From: Massilia sp. erpn
GTDB lineage: Bacteria > Pseudomonadota > Gammaproteobacteria > Burkholderiales > Burkholderiaceae_D
Assembly (NCBI RefSeq): GCF_024400215.1
Contig: NZ_CP053748.1
Location: forward strand, 5,146,001-5,210,000
DNA: 64,000 bases
Reading direction: 5' to 3'
Part shown: positions 32,455 through 41,879 of the stretch, in pieces
Layout of the letters: every line of letters begins with the position of its first letter
Position numbering within the stretch: position 1 is the first letter of the stretch
The notes under the pieces: generated by a model
Databases searched by the model: none
Told to the model about the DNA's origin: nothing
Seen by the model: the letters and a program-made list of their open reading frames with translations, nothing else
Made by a program: the position numbers and the translations under genes

Positions 32455-33543
32455 TCAAGGCGCCGGCGTATTGAAGGTCGAAACGGCCCAGCCCATGCGC
32501 TCATGGCCATACTGGTTCCAGATCGGGTTCTTGCCGCCCACGAAGGAGGTATAGCGCGGCGCGCCGCTGCCGGTGGAGCCGCCCAGCAGACCGGCGCTGA
32601 CGGTGCTGCCCGAATAAGTCGGGTGCGTGTCGTCGGACTGGATGTAGTCATAGCTGCTGCTGGCGGACACGAAGTGGGCATTGGCATCGCGGATGGTCGA
32701 ACGCAAGGTCGAAGTGATGCGAGTGACGTAGCTGGCCTGGCTCTCCCCGGCAACGTAGCGCAGAGCCTCGGAATCGATGCGGCCATCGCCATTGCTGTCG
32801 TAATCGGAACCCATGTATTGGGCGAAGTTATCCGCGCACATGAAGCCTTTCTGGCGCGCGACATCGCACATCATATGGTTGATGCGGGCCAGCGAAGGCA
32901 GGAATTTTTCCTGCATATTCACCGTGGCGCCGGTCTTTGGATCCTTGCAGGAACTCGGGGTATTGTCAGCGGTATAGCCTGGGTAGTGGAGATTGGAAAT
33001 CACTTTCAGCTTCACGCCGGAATAGGCGTTGGCGTTGATGTAGTCCATGGCCGCCGTCACATAGGTCTTGCAGTTCGCTTCGGCCGCCGTCAGCACGCTG
33101 TCGTCGCAAGTGCCGCTCTGGCTCTTGAAAGCGGTGCGCGCCTGCAGGCCGTCGTTGCCGCACATCTCGAACGTGACAACACGGGTATTACTGGCTTGCA
33201 TATACGAGCGTTCGGCAACGATCTTATTGTTGTACACGTCCGAAGCGATCGCGCCGGACTTGGTGCGGCGCACGCTCTCGATGTCGGCGTTCCACTGCGC
33301 GGACAGGTATTCCGCATCCACCGTCGGCGCCGAATATTTGGCCGCGTTCACGGTCGAACCGTTGTAGCCGGCATAGATCGAGTCACCGTAGGCCACCACG
33401 CGGTACACATTGCTGGTGCCGGGGCGGTCGATGGTCCACGAAACGTTTTGGTTCAGGGTGCTGGCTGCTACTTCCGATCCGGCGGTGAGCAGGACCAGGG
33501 CAGGCAGCAGCTTATGTAAGGCATGATGAAAGCGAGTGGGCAT
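32455..33543 (-). CDS. Secreted SGNH/GDSL-type hydrolase
   Basis: 362 residues from an ATG at 33543 with GGAGAG upstream. Signal peptide ending near EVAAS. SGNH blocks: GDS nucleophile (VVAYGDSIYAG, about residue 50), the Asn block (MCGNDGLQ, about 130) and the C-terminal Asp/His pair (SDDTHPTYSG, about 305). Six cysteines suggest disulphides outside the cytosol. Likely an esterase, lipase or carbohydrate deacetylase; substrate unknown. Confidence 0.85.
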   Translation of the reverse strand: MPTRFHHALHKLLPALVLLTAGSEVAASTLNQNVSWTIDRPGTSNVYRVVAYGDSIYAGYNGSTVNAAKYSAPTVDAEYLSAQWNADIESVRRTKSGAIASDVYNNKIVAERSYMQASNTRVVTFEMCGNDGLQARTAFKSQSGTCDDSVLTAAEANCKTYVTAAMDYINANAYSGVKLKVISNLHYPGYTADNTPSSCKDPKTGATVNMQEKFLPSLARINHMMCDVARQKGFMCADNFAQYMGSDYDSNGDGRIDSEALRYVAGESQASYVTRITSTLRSTIRDANAHFVSASSSYDYIQSDDTHPTYSGSTVSAGLLGGSTGSGAPRYTSFVGGKNPIWNQYGHERMGWAVSTFNTPAP

Positions 33544-33992
33544 ATGGTCTCTCCAATCAATGATTTTTTCAGATGGATTTTTTATCAGATGCAACGACGC
33601 GATACCGCCTGCAAGGCAGCGAGCGAAACGGCCGCGCCAACGCAAACAAGCTACACACAGGAATGTCCCGGGATGGAACCGGCTGAACACCCGGGAAGGC
33701 GCTGCCTGCCTCCGGCCCATCGCTACCCGGCCGGCAAACAGTTCATACTAGCCATAAGGCCACTACTGGCCTCCCGGGACACATGCCTTGGCTCGCCAGG
33801 ACAACAAAATGGCTCCCCAGGACAATCGGCCAGTCGCGCAGCAACGACATGCTATCCGAAGGCGCCCGATTGTCTGCCTATCAAATCCGGCGGGTATGAG
33901 TCGATTTCATCTTTGCTGTCTTCATCGTTTGCACAGCCTTCCCGCCTGCCCTTATGGCAAGATGGGCTGAATCAAGAATGAGGGAGTAGAGA
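33544..33992. other. Intergenic stretch with no gene seen
   Basis: About 450 bases between the divergent hydrolase and GNAT genes. Open frames here have no convincing ribosome site or family features, and no RNA gene or long repeat was noticed. Confidence 0.5.
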
Positions 33993-34709
33993 TTGTTTTC
34001 CAGCGTTGTGCACGACTTCTGGCAAGAGACTTTTTCCAGCGACAGCCTTCTGTATGCCGACGAACAGCTTCAGATCACCAACGATCCCACGCTGGATGGG
34101 GATGAACATGGCATGATTCTGCTGCCGCATGCGGGCAAAACCCTGATCACGCTAAAGCCGGAACTGGCCCGCCGGCTCGATATCGCAGGCAACAGCCGCT
34201 GGTCCCTAGACCTGCTGCGCCAGCGAGTGGCGAACATCGGCTGCGGCCTGTATGGCGTGGACAATCTGTTCTATTTCCCTGTCGCCGATTTAGCGCCGCT
34301 CATGCAGGAAACCATCGCCGGTGAAATACGGCAGCTATCGCAGGATGACCAAGGTATTTTTGCCGAGTTCTGCGCCAGCGCGACGGAGGAAGACCTGGAC
34401 GCGGCCTATGTCGAGCTGGATCACTGGCTGGTCTTCGGCGCTTTCGAGCAAGGGCAGTTGGTCTGCGCCGGCAGCATGTATGCCTGGATGGACTCCAATC
34501 TCGCTGACTTCGGCATGCTGACCCTGCCGCCATTCCGAGGCAAAGGCCATGGCCGCCGCCTGGTCCGCGCCATCAGCCAGACCGCACTGCGGCTCGGTTT
34601 TCATCCCCAGTACCGCTGCCAGCTCGACAACCAAGCCTCCACCGCCGCCGCCCGCGCCGCCGGCTTGCAGCTGTACGGACAATGGGACTTCATTGTCGAA
34701 CGCAACTAA
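33993..34709 (+). CDS. GNAT-family acetyltransferase
   Basis: 238 residues starting with TTG at 33993; AGGGAG six bases upstream decides this start, and the nearest in-frame ATG upstream meets a stop codon. The C-terminal half has the GNAT acetyl-CoA loop (LPPFRGKGHGRRLVRAI) and the final fold segment (RCQLDNQASTAAARAAGLQLYGQWDF). The N-terminal 110 residues form a separate domain of the kind seen in GNAT enzymes acting on small amines or antibiotics. Substrate unknown. Confidence 0.85.
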   Translation: MFSSVVHDFWQETFSSDSLLYADEQLQITNDPTLDGDEHGMILLPHAGKTLITLKPELARRLDIAGNSRWSLDLLRQRVANIGCGLYGVDNLFYFPVADLAPLMQETIAGEIRQLSQDDQGIFAEFCASATEEDLDAAYVELDHWLVFGAFEQGQLVCAGSMYAWMDSNLADFGMLTLPPFRGKGHGRRLVRAISQTALRLGFHPQYRCQLDNQASTAAARAAGLQLYGQWDFIVERN

Positions 34710-34710
34710 T

Positions 34711-35124
34711 TCAAGCATCCGAATTTTCAAAGGGGTTGAGCAGTCTGACGCGAAAATGTGCAAAGTCATGCACATTTCTCGTTACAACGATAAGACCATG
34801 CTGCATGGCGGTCGCTGCGATCATCGCGTCCTCGTAGAGCGTGTTCGACAGCCTGTGCATTAAACGCGCCCAAATGCGAAAAGCCTCAGAATCCATTGGC
34901 AACACGTTGTGAGCCGAGGCAAGCTGATTCGCCCACTGCTCAATTTCGTTTGCCTTTGCGACATCCCGTTCACGAATCAATTCAACTCCAGCCTGAATCT
35001 CACCAATTGATACCGCGGAAAGGAATAGTTCTTCGGCATCAACGGACTTCAGCCAAGCCACCACGGCACCGTGAGGTCGATGCTTTCTCAATTCTGAAAC
35101 GACATTTGTATCGAGCAGATACAT
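34711..35124 (-). CDS. VapC/FitB-type PIN-domain toxin
   Basis: 137 residues. PIN-domain acidic residues are present: Asp in MYLLDTNVVSEL, Glu in SVSIGEIQAG, Asp in LYEDAMIAATA, and Asp in VTRNVHDF. Such toxins are Mg-dependent RNases that cut tRNA or rRNA. It follows its antitoxin by six bases and ends one base beyond the convergent GNAT gene. Confidence 0.92.
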   Translation of the reverse strand: MYLLDTNVVSELRKHRPHGAVVAWLKSVDAEELFLSAVSIGEIQAGVELIRERDVAKANEIEQWANQLASAHNVLPMDSEAFRIWARLMHRLSNTLYEDAMIAATAMQHGLIVVTRNVHDFAHFRVRLLNPFENSDA

Positions 35125-35130
35125 TGCTGA

Positions 35131-35385
35131 TCACATATCGCGGATAGGACGGCGTTGCGCCTTTCCACGCTGCGACGCAAGTTCATCGGTACGGGCGTTG
35201 TCTGATAGAAGGATTTCTTTTAAAGGTAGCTGGACCGCAGGCTGCAAGCGCCACCATTCGGCGGCTGGCACAAGCACAGCCGCCTCCGAGCCGCGTTGAG
35301 TGACCATTTGCGGCCCTTCAAGAAGACAAGCCTCGAGAAACTCATTGAAACGCGCTTTGGCGTCTTGATCAGCCCAGGATTTCAT
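35131..35385 (-). CDS. Phd/YefM-type antitoxin
   Basis: 84 residues from an ATG at 35385. N-terminal Phd/YefM fold (WADQDAKARFNEFLEAC, then VTQRGSEAAVLVPAAEWWRL), which binds operator DNA, and a C-terminal tail to wrap the toxin. Pairing with a PIN toxin is common. It should repress its own operon. Confidence 0.88.
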   Translation of the reverse strand: MKSWADQDAKARFNEFLEACLLEGPQMVTQRGSEAAVLVPAAEWWRLQPAVQLPLKEILLSDNARTDELASQRGKAQRRPIRDM

Positions 35386-35464
35386 TCCGCGCCCCACTAA
35401 AAATGACTACTCTTCAAGTTTAGCAGAGACGCGAGACGATAGAACATCCAGCTCGGCCGTCCTG

Positions 35465-35641
35465 CTACCTGGACACATTGCGCAATTTCTTGCCGATTTT
35501 GGTAGGATGGATATCGTCGGTGAAACGCACATTCTGATGCGAGAAGCTGGCGTGCAGGCGGGACTGCTTTGCGATGCGGTCGGGTGCTTCCAGCTCGATG
35601 CCGGTCGAGCGTTGCTTTGCGCCCAGCACCAGACAAGCATT
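35465..35641 (-). other. Possible gene fragment
   Basis: A 58-codon frame without its own ATG, opened by a stop at 35642, with coding-like composition (RSTGIELEAPDRIAKQSRL; RFTDDIHPTKIGKKL). It looks like the 3' end of a lost gene, but I cannot name a family and chance is possible. Confidence 0.2.
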
Positions 35642-35698
35642 TCACTGTATCATCCGCTGCGTCCGAAGTCCTGCGTGCCTAACTTGCCCTCAGTGAAT

Positions 35699-36073
35699 AT
35701 GCCTGCCATTACCAAATTCCGTCAGCAACACCTTGCGCCCGAATACGATCATCCGCGCGAAGACCGCAGGTTGGTGGGCAATCCAAGGCGCACAACATGG
35801 AACCACTTCACCAGCAGCAGCGGCGAAGTGCATGCGGGCGTCTGGGCCTGCGAGAAAGGCAGTTGGCGTATCGCCTTTGCCAACAATAAGGATGAATATT
35901 TCTACGTGCTGGAAGGCCGCTGCCGCGTCATCGACGAGCAGGGATATGCGGCCGAAGCCGGGCCTGGGGACGCGCTGGTCATCCCGGCCGGTTTCAAAGG
36001 CGTGTTCGAGGTGGTGGAGCCGGTCCGCAAGCATTACGTGATTGTCGATCGTATGCCTGCCGCCGCTCCTTGA
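35699..36073 (+). CDS. Cupin-domain protein
   Basis: 124 residues from an ATG at 35699 (poor ribosome site; an earlier in-frame ATG at 35507 covers a stretch without family features). Single-domain cupin: AGVWACEKGSWRIAF, NKDEYFYVLEGRCRVIDE, GPGDALVIPAGFKGVFEVVE. It matches the EutQ/DUF861-like cupin_3 type, which binds a small polar ligand; enzymatic role unclear. Confidence 0.85.
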   Translation: MPAITKFRQQHLAPEYDHPREDRRLVGNPRRTTWNHFTSSSGEVHAGVWACEKGSWRIAFANNKDEYFYVLEGRCRVIDEQGYAAEAGPGDALVIPAGFKGVFEVVEPVRKHYVIVDRMPAAAP

Positions 36074-36077
36074 TCCG

Positions 36078-36620
36078 CTATTTGATCCGCTGCTTTTCCA
36101 GCTTGCGCGCCAGCGTGCGGCGGTGCATGCCCAGACGGCGCGCCGTTTCGGAGATGTTGAAGTCGGTCTCGGCCAGCACGGCGTGGATGTGTTCCCACTC
36201 CAGCGTCTTGATCGAGGTGGAACGGCTGCTGACTTCGATCTCGGTGGCGCCGGCCACGTGGCCGAAGGCGGCTTCGATGTCGTCGGTGTTGGAGGGCTTG
36301 GCCAGGTATTGGCAGGCGCCCAGCTTGATCGCCTCCACCGCCGTATTGATGCTGGCGAAACCGGTCAGCACCACGATCAGCATCTCGGGATCGTGCTGAT
36401 GCAGCATCTGCACGCAGGCCAGGCCCGAGGAATTGCCTTTCAATTTCAGGTCGACCACGGCATAGCCCGGCGTGTGATCGACCAGCAGGCCGCTGGCCTC
36501 GTCCACATTTTCCGCCAGCAGCACCTTGTAGCCGCGGCGTTCGAACGAGCGGCCCAGGGTGCGGGCAAATGCTGCATCGTCTTCTACCAGCAGCAGGACT
36601 CGTTCTTCTTCAATTGTCAT
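36078..36620 (-). CDS. regA: RegA/PrrA/ActR-type redox response regulator
   Basis: 180 residues. Receiver domain (LLLVEDDAAFARTL, phosphoacceptor in YAVVDLKLKG, VLTGFASI, Lys in LAKPS) and a short C-terminal Fis-type helix-turn-helix (FNISETARRLGMHRRTLARKLEK) nearly invariant in the RegA family. Partner of RegB; overlaps its gene by 11 bases. RegA controls respiratory, nitrogen and carbon genes according to redox state, and likely the cyo operon upstream. Confidence 0.93.
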   Translation of the reverse strand: MTIEEERVLLLVEDDAAFARTLGRSFERRGYKVLLAENVDEASGLLVDHTPGYAVVDLKLKGNSSGLACVQMLHQHDPEMLIVVLTGFASINTAVEAIKLGACQYLAKPSNTDDIEAAFGHVAGATEIEVSSRSTSIKTLEWEHIHAVLAETDFNISETARRLGMHRRTLARKLEKQRIK

Positions 36621-37968
36621 TATTGTTTTCTTCCACTAAAGCGATGGCGGACAGCGGCAGCGTCAGATGCACGCTGGCGCCGCCTTCGGCGCGATTGCCG
36701 GCCGTGACCGCGCCGCCCAGCATGCGCGCCACGTTCACGACCAGGAACAATCCCAGTCCGCCGCCAGGGCGTCCTTTGCTGGACTGGTAAGGCTTGCCGA
36801 ATTGTGCCAGCATCGCGGGCGCAAAACCAGGGCCGGCGTCCCTTACCTGCAATTCCAGCATCTCGCCGTTGACGCGGGCCTGCATGCGCAGCCAGTCGGG
36901 CGAGGCTTCCAGGGCGTTGTCGAGCACATTGCAGATCATCTGCTTCAGGGTCGAATCGGAAACCACGCCGATATCGTGTTCGATCCGGTTGTCGAACTCG
37001 AAGGATTTCACCGGCCGGCTGGCGCGCCACTCCTCAGCCAGCTCGGACAGGAAGGTATTGATGGTGGTGCGTTCGGACGACTCGCCGCGCGTCTCGCCGG
37101 CCGACAGCAGGATGCCGCTGACAATCGACTTGCAGCGCTGGAGCTGGGTCTGCATCAGCGCGATTTCCTCCAGCAGATCGGGGTTGCGGCTGAATTCAGG
37201 CATGCGCCGCCAATCGCCCAGGATCACGGCCAGCGTGGCCAGCGGCGTGCCCAGTTCGTGCGCCGCGCCGGAGGCCAGCAGGCCCATACGGACAATATGC
37301 TCCTCCTCGGCGGCGCGCTGGCGCAGATCGGCCAGCTTGCCGGCGCTGGTGTGCAGGTTCTGCATGATGCGGCTGGTAAAGACCACCAGCAGCGCCGCAT
37401 CGAGCAGGAAGCACACCAGCATGCCTTGCACGTACAGGCTGGCGATGCCGCGCCCATGGTCGAGCGGCAGCGTCAGCGGCGTCGAGAAGGCCGCCAGCCC
37501 GGCCAGGCAAGCCGCCGTAACCACGACGATCAGCCAGGTCGCCCATTTATCGAGCAGCACGGCGCCCAGGATGACCTGCAGCAGATACAGGAAAACAAAG
37601 GGATTGGTGGTGCCGCCGCTTAGATAGAGCTGCGCGGTCAGGCTGGCCACGTCGACCAGCAAGGCCAGCAGCAACTCGGCGTTGGAAACGGCCAGGTATT
37701 CCTGCCAGCGCAGTGTGCTGGCAATATTGAAGGCGATCAGGCAAACCAGCACGCTGAGCATGGCCGGCAGCGGCAGCTGCACGTCGAACACCAGGGTGGC
37801 GACGGAGATCGTCACGATCTGCCCGAACACCGCCAGCCAGCGCAGCTGGATCAGCTGCTGCATATTCTTGTGGCCGGCGGCGTGGGTGATCTTGCTGACA
37901 ATGGCGGCGGCGGCCCGCGCCGCGCCGCCTATGCCACCTGTGAACTGATTATGATTGACACTTGCCAT
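36610..37968 (-). CDS. regB: RegB/PrrB-type redox sensor kinase
   Basis: 452 residues from an ATG at 37968 with GGAAGG upstream. Six membrane helices fill residues 40-205. The quinone-site heptapeptide GGTTNPF of RegB lies near residue 120, and the H-box is ASGAAHELGTPLATL near 240, both hallmarks of the family. HATPase domain with DAGPGF and GGGLGLFLV. It senses the quinone-pool redox state and signals to RegA. I see no cysteine directly after the H-box at the usual redox position, so quinone sensing probably dominates. Confidence 0.92.
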   Translation of the reverse strand: MASVNHNQFTGGIGGAARAAAAIVSKITHAAGHKNMQQLIQLRWLAVFGQIVTISVATLVFDVQLPLPAMLSVLVCLIAFNIASTLRWQEYLAVSNAELLLALLVDVASLTAQLYLSGGTTNPFVFLYLLQVILGAVLLDKWATWLIVVVTAACLAGLAAFSTPLTLPLDHGRGIASLYVQGMLVCFLLDAALLVVFTSRIMQNLHTSAGKLADLRQRAAEEEHIVRMGLLASGAAHELGTPLATLAVILGDWRRMPEFSRNPDLLEEIALMQTQLQRCKSIVSGILLSAGETRGESSERTTINTFLSELAEEWRASRPVKSFEFDNRIEHDIGVVSDSTLKQMICNVLDNALEASPDWLRMQARVNGEMLELQVRDAGPGFAPAMLAQFGKPYQSSKGRPGGGLGLFLVVNVARMLGGAVTAGNRAEGGASVHLTLPLSAIALVEENNNDN

Positions 37969-37987
37969 TCCCACCTTCCAGTTTGAT

Positions 37988-38836
37988 TCAAGCGTCGCCG
38001 CTGTGCTTGCGCGGTGCGCGCGCGTCGCGGACGACCCAATAGCAGGAGCCGGCCACCATCAGCGCCAGCGCATACCAGGTGAGAGCATAAACCAAATGGT
38101 TGTTTTGGAAGGAAACCACCGTCAAACCGCCAACCGGCGCGTCGCTGGGCGCGCCCGCCACGGCGTCGGCATCGACGAAATACGGGGCCACCGGCGACAA
38201 CTGGCGCGCCGCCGCGATCGCCGCAACATCGCGCGAGTACCAGCGGTCGGCGCCAGCGTCGTTCTGGCGCAGGAAGCCGCCTTTCGGTTCGCTGATGCGC
38301 AGCAGGCCGCTCACGCTGGCGCCCTGCCCTTGCGCGCGGGCCTCGGCGCAGGCGCTGGCCGTGGCGCGTGGCGCAACGGTTGGCGCGCCGCGCTGGCTGG
38401 CCTCGGTGACGAAGCCGCGGTTGACCAGCACGATGCCGCCATCGTCCTGGCACAGCGGCGTCAGCAGCCAGTAGCCGCGGCCCTGCACCGTCGACGCCTG
38501 CACGCGCGCGGTCAGGCCGGGCAGATACACGCCGCTCAGGCGCACATGACGGTATTCGTCGGTGGCAGCGCTGATGCGCGGCCAGTCGCCCATCGCGGGC
38601 GCCGGCACAGGGGCGGCATCTACCCGCTCCTCCACGCGCTCGATCAGGGCCAGTTTCCATTGCAGGCGCTGCATTTGCCACGTCCCCAAAGCGAAAAAGC
38701 CTGCACAAAGCAGGCTTCCCATCGCAATCAGGAAGAGGCGCAGGCCAGGTGAACGGCGCCGTGCCGCTTCCGGCGCCGCCTTGGCGGCCCCCGGTTGCTG
38801 CACGGCGCGATCCGCCGGGTCAGGCGTTTTCTTCAT
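37988..38836 (-). CDS. SURF1-family oxidase assembly protein
   Basis: 282 residues; the ATG at 38836 shares one base with the cyoD stop (TGATG). Two membrane helices, one near residues 33-53 (LRLFLIAMGSLLCAGFFALGTW) and one near the C-terminus (LTWYALALMVAGSCYWV), flank a periplasmic domain with SURF1 motifs (GYWLLTPL, VLVNRGFV). SURF1 proteins help insert haem into haem-copper oxidases, here the adjacent Cyo enzyme. Confidence 0.9.
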   Translation of the reverse strand: MKKTPDPADRAVQQPGAAKAAPEAARRRSPGLRLFLIAMGSLLCAGFFALGTWQMQRLQWKLALIERVEERVDAAPVPAPAMGDWPRISAATDEYRHVRLSGVYLPGLTARVQASTVQGRGYWLLTPLCQDDGGIVLVNRGFVTEASQRGAPTVAPRATASACAEARAQGQGASVSGLLRISEPKGGFLRQNDAGADRWYSRDVAAIAAARQLSPVAPYFVDADAVAGAPSDAPVGGLTVVSFQNNHLVYALTWYALALMVAGSCYWVVRDARAPRKHSGDA

Positions 38837-39237
38837 CACGGCATGTCGTGGTGCATCACGCCGGGCGACATGCCCGGCATCATGTTGTGGTTCATATGGT
38901 ACATGACCCAGATCGAACCGGCCAGCATGATGACCACGATGACCAGGGTGAAGATCATCGCCAGCATATTCCAGCCGCCTTCCGACTTGGCGTTCATGTG
39001 CAGGAAGTAGACCATGTGCACCACCACCTGCACGGCCGCCAGGCCGAGCAGCACCAGGCCAGCCGTGCTGGAGCTGGAGAAGACATTGCCCATCACCAGC
39101 CAGAATGGAATCGCGGTCAGGATGACGGCCAGCACGAAGCCGGTCACATAGCTGCGCATGCTGCCGTGGTCGTGATCGTCGTGACCGTGGTGGCCGTGGC
39201 CGTGGTCATCGTGCTCGTTGTGATTGTGGCCGCTCAT
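38836..39237 (-). CDS. cyoD: Cytochrome bo quinol oxidase subunit IV
   Basis: 133 residues, GGGAG ribosome site, ATGA overlap with cyoC. His/Asp-rich N-terminus (residues 3-25) and three membrane helices (SYVTGFVLAVILTAIPFWLV; LVLLGLAAVQVVVHMVYFLHM; LAMIFTLVIVVIMLAGSIWV) of the COX4-pro family. The C-terminus is unusually Met/His-rich (MYHMNHNMMPGMSPGVMHHDMP), perhaps binding copper. Confidence 0.94.
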   Translation of the reverse strand: MSGHNHNEHDDHGHGHHGHDDHDHGSMRSYVTGFVLAVILTAIPFWLVMGNVFSSSSTAGLVLLGLAAVQVVVHMVYFLHMNAKSEGGWNMLAMIFTLVIVVIMLAGSIWVMYHMNHNMMPGMSPGVMHHDMP

Positions 39238-39869
39238 GGCAGAACTCCCATCAGGTAGACAAAGGTGAAGACGCCGATCCAGACCACGTCCAGGAAGTGC
39301 CAGAACATCGACAGGCACATCAGGCGGCGGCCGTTTTCCGGCGTCAGGCCGTGTTTTTTCAGCTGGAACAGCAGGGTCATCAGCCACACGATGCCGAAGC
39401 TCACGTGCAGGCCGTGGGTGCCGACCAGGGCAAAGAAGGAGGTCAGGAAGCCGCTGCGCTGCGGGCCTGCGCCTTCATGGATCAGGTGCATGAACTCATA
39501 CAGCTCGAAGTAGATGAAAGCGACGCCCAGCAGGCCGGTAATGCCCAGCCAGATCATGGTCGGCTTCAGCTTCTTCTTCTGCATCTCCAGCATGGCGAAG
39601 CCATAGGTGATGGACGACAGCAGCAGCAGCGCGGTATTGACCGCCACCAGCTTCAGGTCGAACAGCTCGGCGCCGGACGGGCCGCCCGCGTAGTTGCGGC
39701 CCAGCACAGCGTAGGCCGCGAACAGCACGGCGAAGATCAGGCAGTCGCTCATCAGGTACAGCCAGAAGCCCAGCAGGGTGCCGTTCTCTGGATGGTGCTC
39801 GCGCACGAAGAAGCGCGAGCTCGGGTTGGCGCCCAGGGCGCCGTCAGCAGTAACGTTATGGTTGCTCAT
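39234..39869 (-). CDS. cyoC: Cytochrome bo quinol oxidase subunit III
   Basis: 211 residues, five membrane helices, COX3 family (LLGFWLYLMSDCLIFAVLFA; HGLHVSFGIVWL; WHFLDVVWIGVFTFVYLMG). Overlaps cyoD by four bases and follows cyoB by four. It stabilises subunit I. Confidence 0.95.
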   Translation of the reverse strand: MSNHNVTADGALGANPSSRFFVREHHPENGTLLGFWLYLMSDCLIFAVLFAAYAVLGRNYAGGPSGAELFDLKLVAVNTALLLLSSITYGFAMLEMQKKKLKPTMIWLGITGLLGVAFIYFELYEFMHLIHEGAGPQRSGFLTSFFALVGTHGLHVSFGIVWLMTLLFQLKKHGLTPENGRRLMCLSMFWHFLDVVWIGVFTFVYLMGVLP

Positions 39870-39873
39870 GGCG

Positions 39874-41877
39874 TTAAGCGTGGCCTTCCAGCAGACGGGT
39901 GCGCGCATCTTCCGTGCGAGTGACTTCTTCCGCAGGGATGTAGTAGTCGCGCTTGTAATTAAAGGTATGGATGATGATCGCCGCCATCAGGACAACAAAG
40001 CCCAGCACGGCCGGCAGCCACATTTGCCAGATCAGCGCGAAGCCGACCACGAAGCTCAGGGCCGAGATGATGAAGCCGGCGCCGGTGTTCTTCGGCATGT
40101 GGATCGCCATGAAGTCTTTCAGCGGACGCTGATAGCCATTCTTCTTCATGTCAGCCCAGGTGTCGTTGTCGTGCACGCGCGGGGTGAAGGCGAAGTTGTA
40201 GTCTGGCGGTGGCGACGAGGTCGACCATTCCAGGGTACGGCCATTCCATGGGTCGCCGGTCACGTCGCGCAGTTTGTCGCGGCGGATGTAGCTGACCACG
40301 AACTGCACCACCATGGCGCCGATGCCAACCGCGATCAGGGCAGCGCCGATAGCGGCGATGACGAACCAGATCTGCAGCGATGGATCTTCGAAGTGGCTCA
40401 TGCGGCGGGTCACGCCCATCAGGCCCAGCACGTACAGCGGCATGAAGGCCAGGTAGAAGCCAATGGTCCAGGACCAGAAGGAAATCTTGCCCCAGAACTC
40501 GTCCAGCTTGTAGCCGAAGGCTTTCGGATACCAGTAGTTGATGCCGGCGAACAGGCCAAACAGCACGCCGCCGATGATCACGTTGTGGAAGTGGGCGATC
40601 AGGAACAGCGAGTTATGCAGCACGAAGTCGGCTGGTGGCACGGCCAGCAGCACGCCGGTCATACCGCCGATCACGAAGGTGATCATGAACGCGATGGTCC
40701 ACATCATTGGCAGCTCGAAGCGGATGCGGCCACGGTACATGGTGAACAGCCAGTTGAAGATCTTGGCGCCGGTCGGGATCGAAATGATCATCGTCGTGAT
40801 GCCGAAGAAGGAGTTGACGCTGGCGCCCGAACCCATGGTGAAGAAGTGGTGCAGCCATACCAGGTAGGACAGCAGGGTGATCACGCAGGTGGCGTACACC
40901 ATCGAGGTGTAGCCGAACAGGCGCTTGCCGCAATAGGTCGACACGACTTCGGAGAAGATACCGAAGCATGGCAGGATCAGGATGTACACCTCCGGGTGGC
41001 CCCAGATCCAGATCAGGTTCACGTACATCATGGCGTTGCCGCCCATGTCGTTGGTGAAGAAGTTGGTGCCGAAGGTGCGGTCCAGGGACAGCATGGCCAG
41101 CACGGCGGTCAGGACCGGGAAGGCGGCCACGATCAGCACGTTGGTGCACAGTGCGGTCCAGGTGAAGACCGGCATTTTCATCATGGTCATGCCTGGCGCG
41201 CGCATCTTGACGATGGTGACGATCAGGTTGACGCCGGACAGTAATGTCCCGACCCCGGCTATCTGTAATGACCAGATATAGTAATCCACCCCGACATCAG
41301 GACTGCCCAGGATGCCCGACAGCGGCGGATAGGCCAGCCAGCCGGTACGGGCGAACTCGCCCACGAACAGGGAAGCCATGGTCAGCATGCCGCCGAACAC
41401 GGACATCCAGAACGAGAAGTTATTCAGGAAGGGGAAAGCCACGTCGCGCGCGCCGATCTGCAGCGGCACCACGTAGTTCATCAGACCCGTCACCAGCGGC
41501 ATCGCCACGAAGAAGATCATGATCACGCCGTGGGCGGTGAAGATCTGGTCGTAGTGGTGCGGCGGCAGGTAGCCGACGTTTTCGCCAAAGGAGATGGCTT
41601 GCTGGGCGCGCATCATCAGCGCGTCGGCAAAGCCGCGCAGCAGCATGATCAGGCCGAAGATCATGTACATGATGCCGATCTTCTTGTGGTCGATGCTGGT
41701 GATCCAGTCGCGCCACAGGGTGCCCCACAGCTTGTACTTGGTGATCAGGCCGAACACGGCCGCGCCACCCAGGAGCACCATGACAAAGGTGACCATCAGG
41801 ATGGGTTCATGGTAGGGAATCGCTTCCCAGCTCAGCCGTCCGAAGATCAGCTGCGTCAAATTCAGTTGGTCTTGCAT
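39874..41877 (-). CDS. cyoB: Cytochrome bo quinol oxidase subunit I
   Basis: 667 residues, the usual CyoB length. Haem and copper ligands are visible: [12 protein letters not shown] (low-spin haem His), [12 protein letters not shown] (Cu ligand and His-Tyr pair), [10 protein letters not shown] (two Cu ligands) and [11 protein letters not shown] (haem ligands). It reduces oxygen to water with electrons from ubiquinol and pumps protons. Confidence 0.97.
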   Translation of the reverse strand: MQDQLNLTQLIFGRLSWEAIPYHEPILMVTFVMVLLGGAAVFGLITKYKLWGTLWRDWITSIDHKKIGIMYMIFGLIMLLRGFADALMMRAQQAISFGENVGYLPPHHYDQIFTAHGVIMIFFVAMPLVTGLMNYVVPLQIGARDVAFPFLNNFSFWMSVFGGMLTMASLFVGEFARTGWLAYPPLSGILGSPDVGVDYYIWSLQIAGVGTLLSGVNLIVTIVKMRAPGMTMMKMPVFTWTALCTNVLIVAAFPVLTAVLAMLSLDRTFGTNFFTNDMGGNAMMYVNLIWIWGHPEVYILILPCFGIFSEVVSTYCGKRLFGYTSMVYATCVITLLSYLVWLHHFFTMGSGASVNSFFGITTMIISIPTGAKIFNWLFTMYRGRIRFELPMMWTIAFMITFVIGGMTGVLLAVPPADFVLHNSLFLIAHFHNVIIGGVLFGLFAGINYWYPKAFGYKLDEFWGKISFWSWTIGFYLAFMPLYVLGLMGVTRRMSHFEDPSLQIWFVIAAIGAALIAVGIGAMVVQFVVSYIRRDKLRDVTGDPWNGRTLEWSTSSPPPDYNFAFTPRVHDNDTWADMKKNGYQRPLKDFMAIHMPKNTGAGFIISALSFVVGFALIWQMWLPAVLGFVVLMAAIIIHTFNYKRDYYIPAEEVTRTEDARTRLLEGHA

Positions 41878-41879
41878 GC

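Noticed and set aside
33523..33981. 152-codon plus-strand frame between the SGNH hydrolase and GNAT genes
   Set aside because: Its start overlaps the divergent gene, it has no ribosome site and its composition is not coding-like.
39778..41244. 488-codon plus-strand frame antisense to cyoB
   Set aside because: Mirror of a highly conserved respiratory gene; His/Asp/Gly-rich nonsense product.
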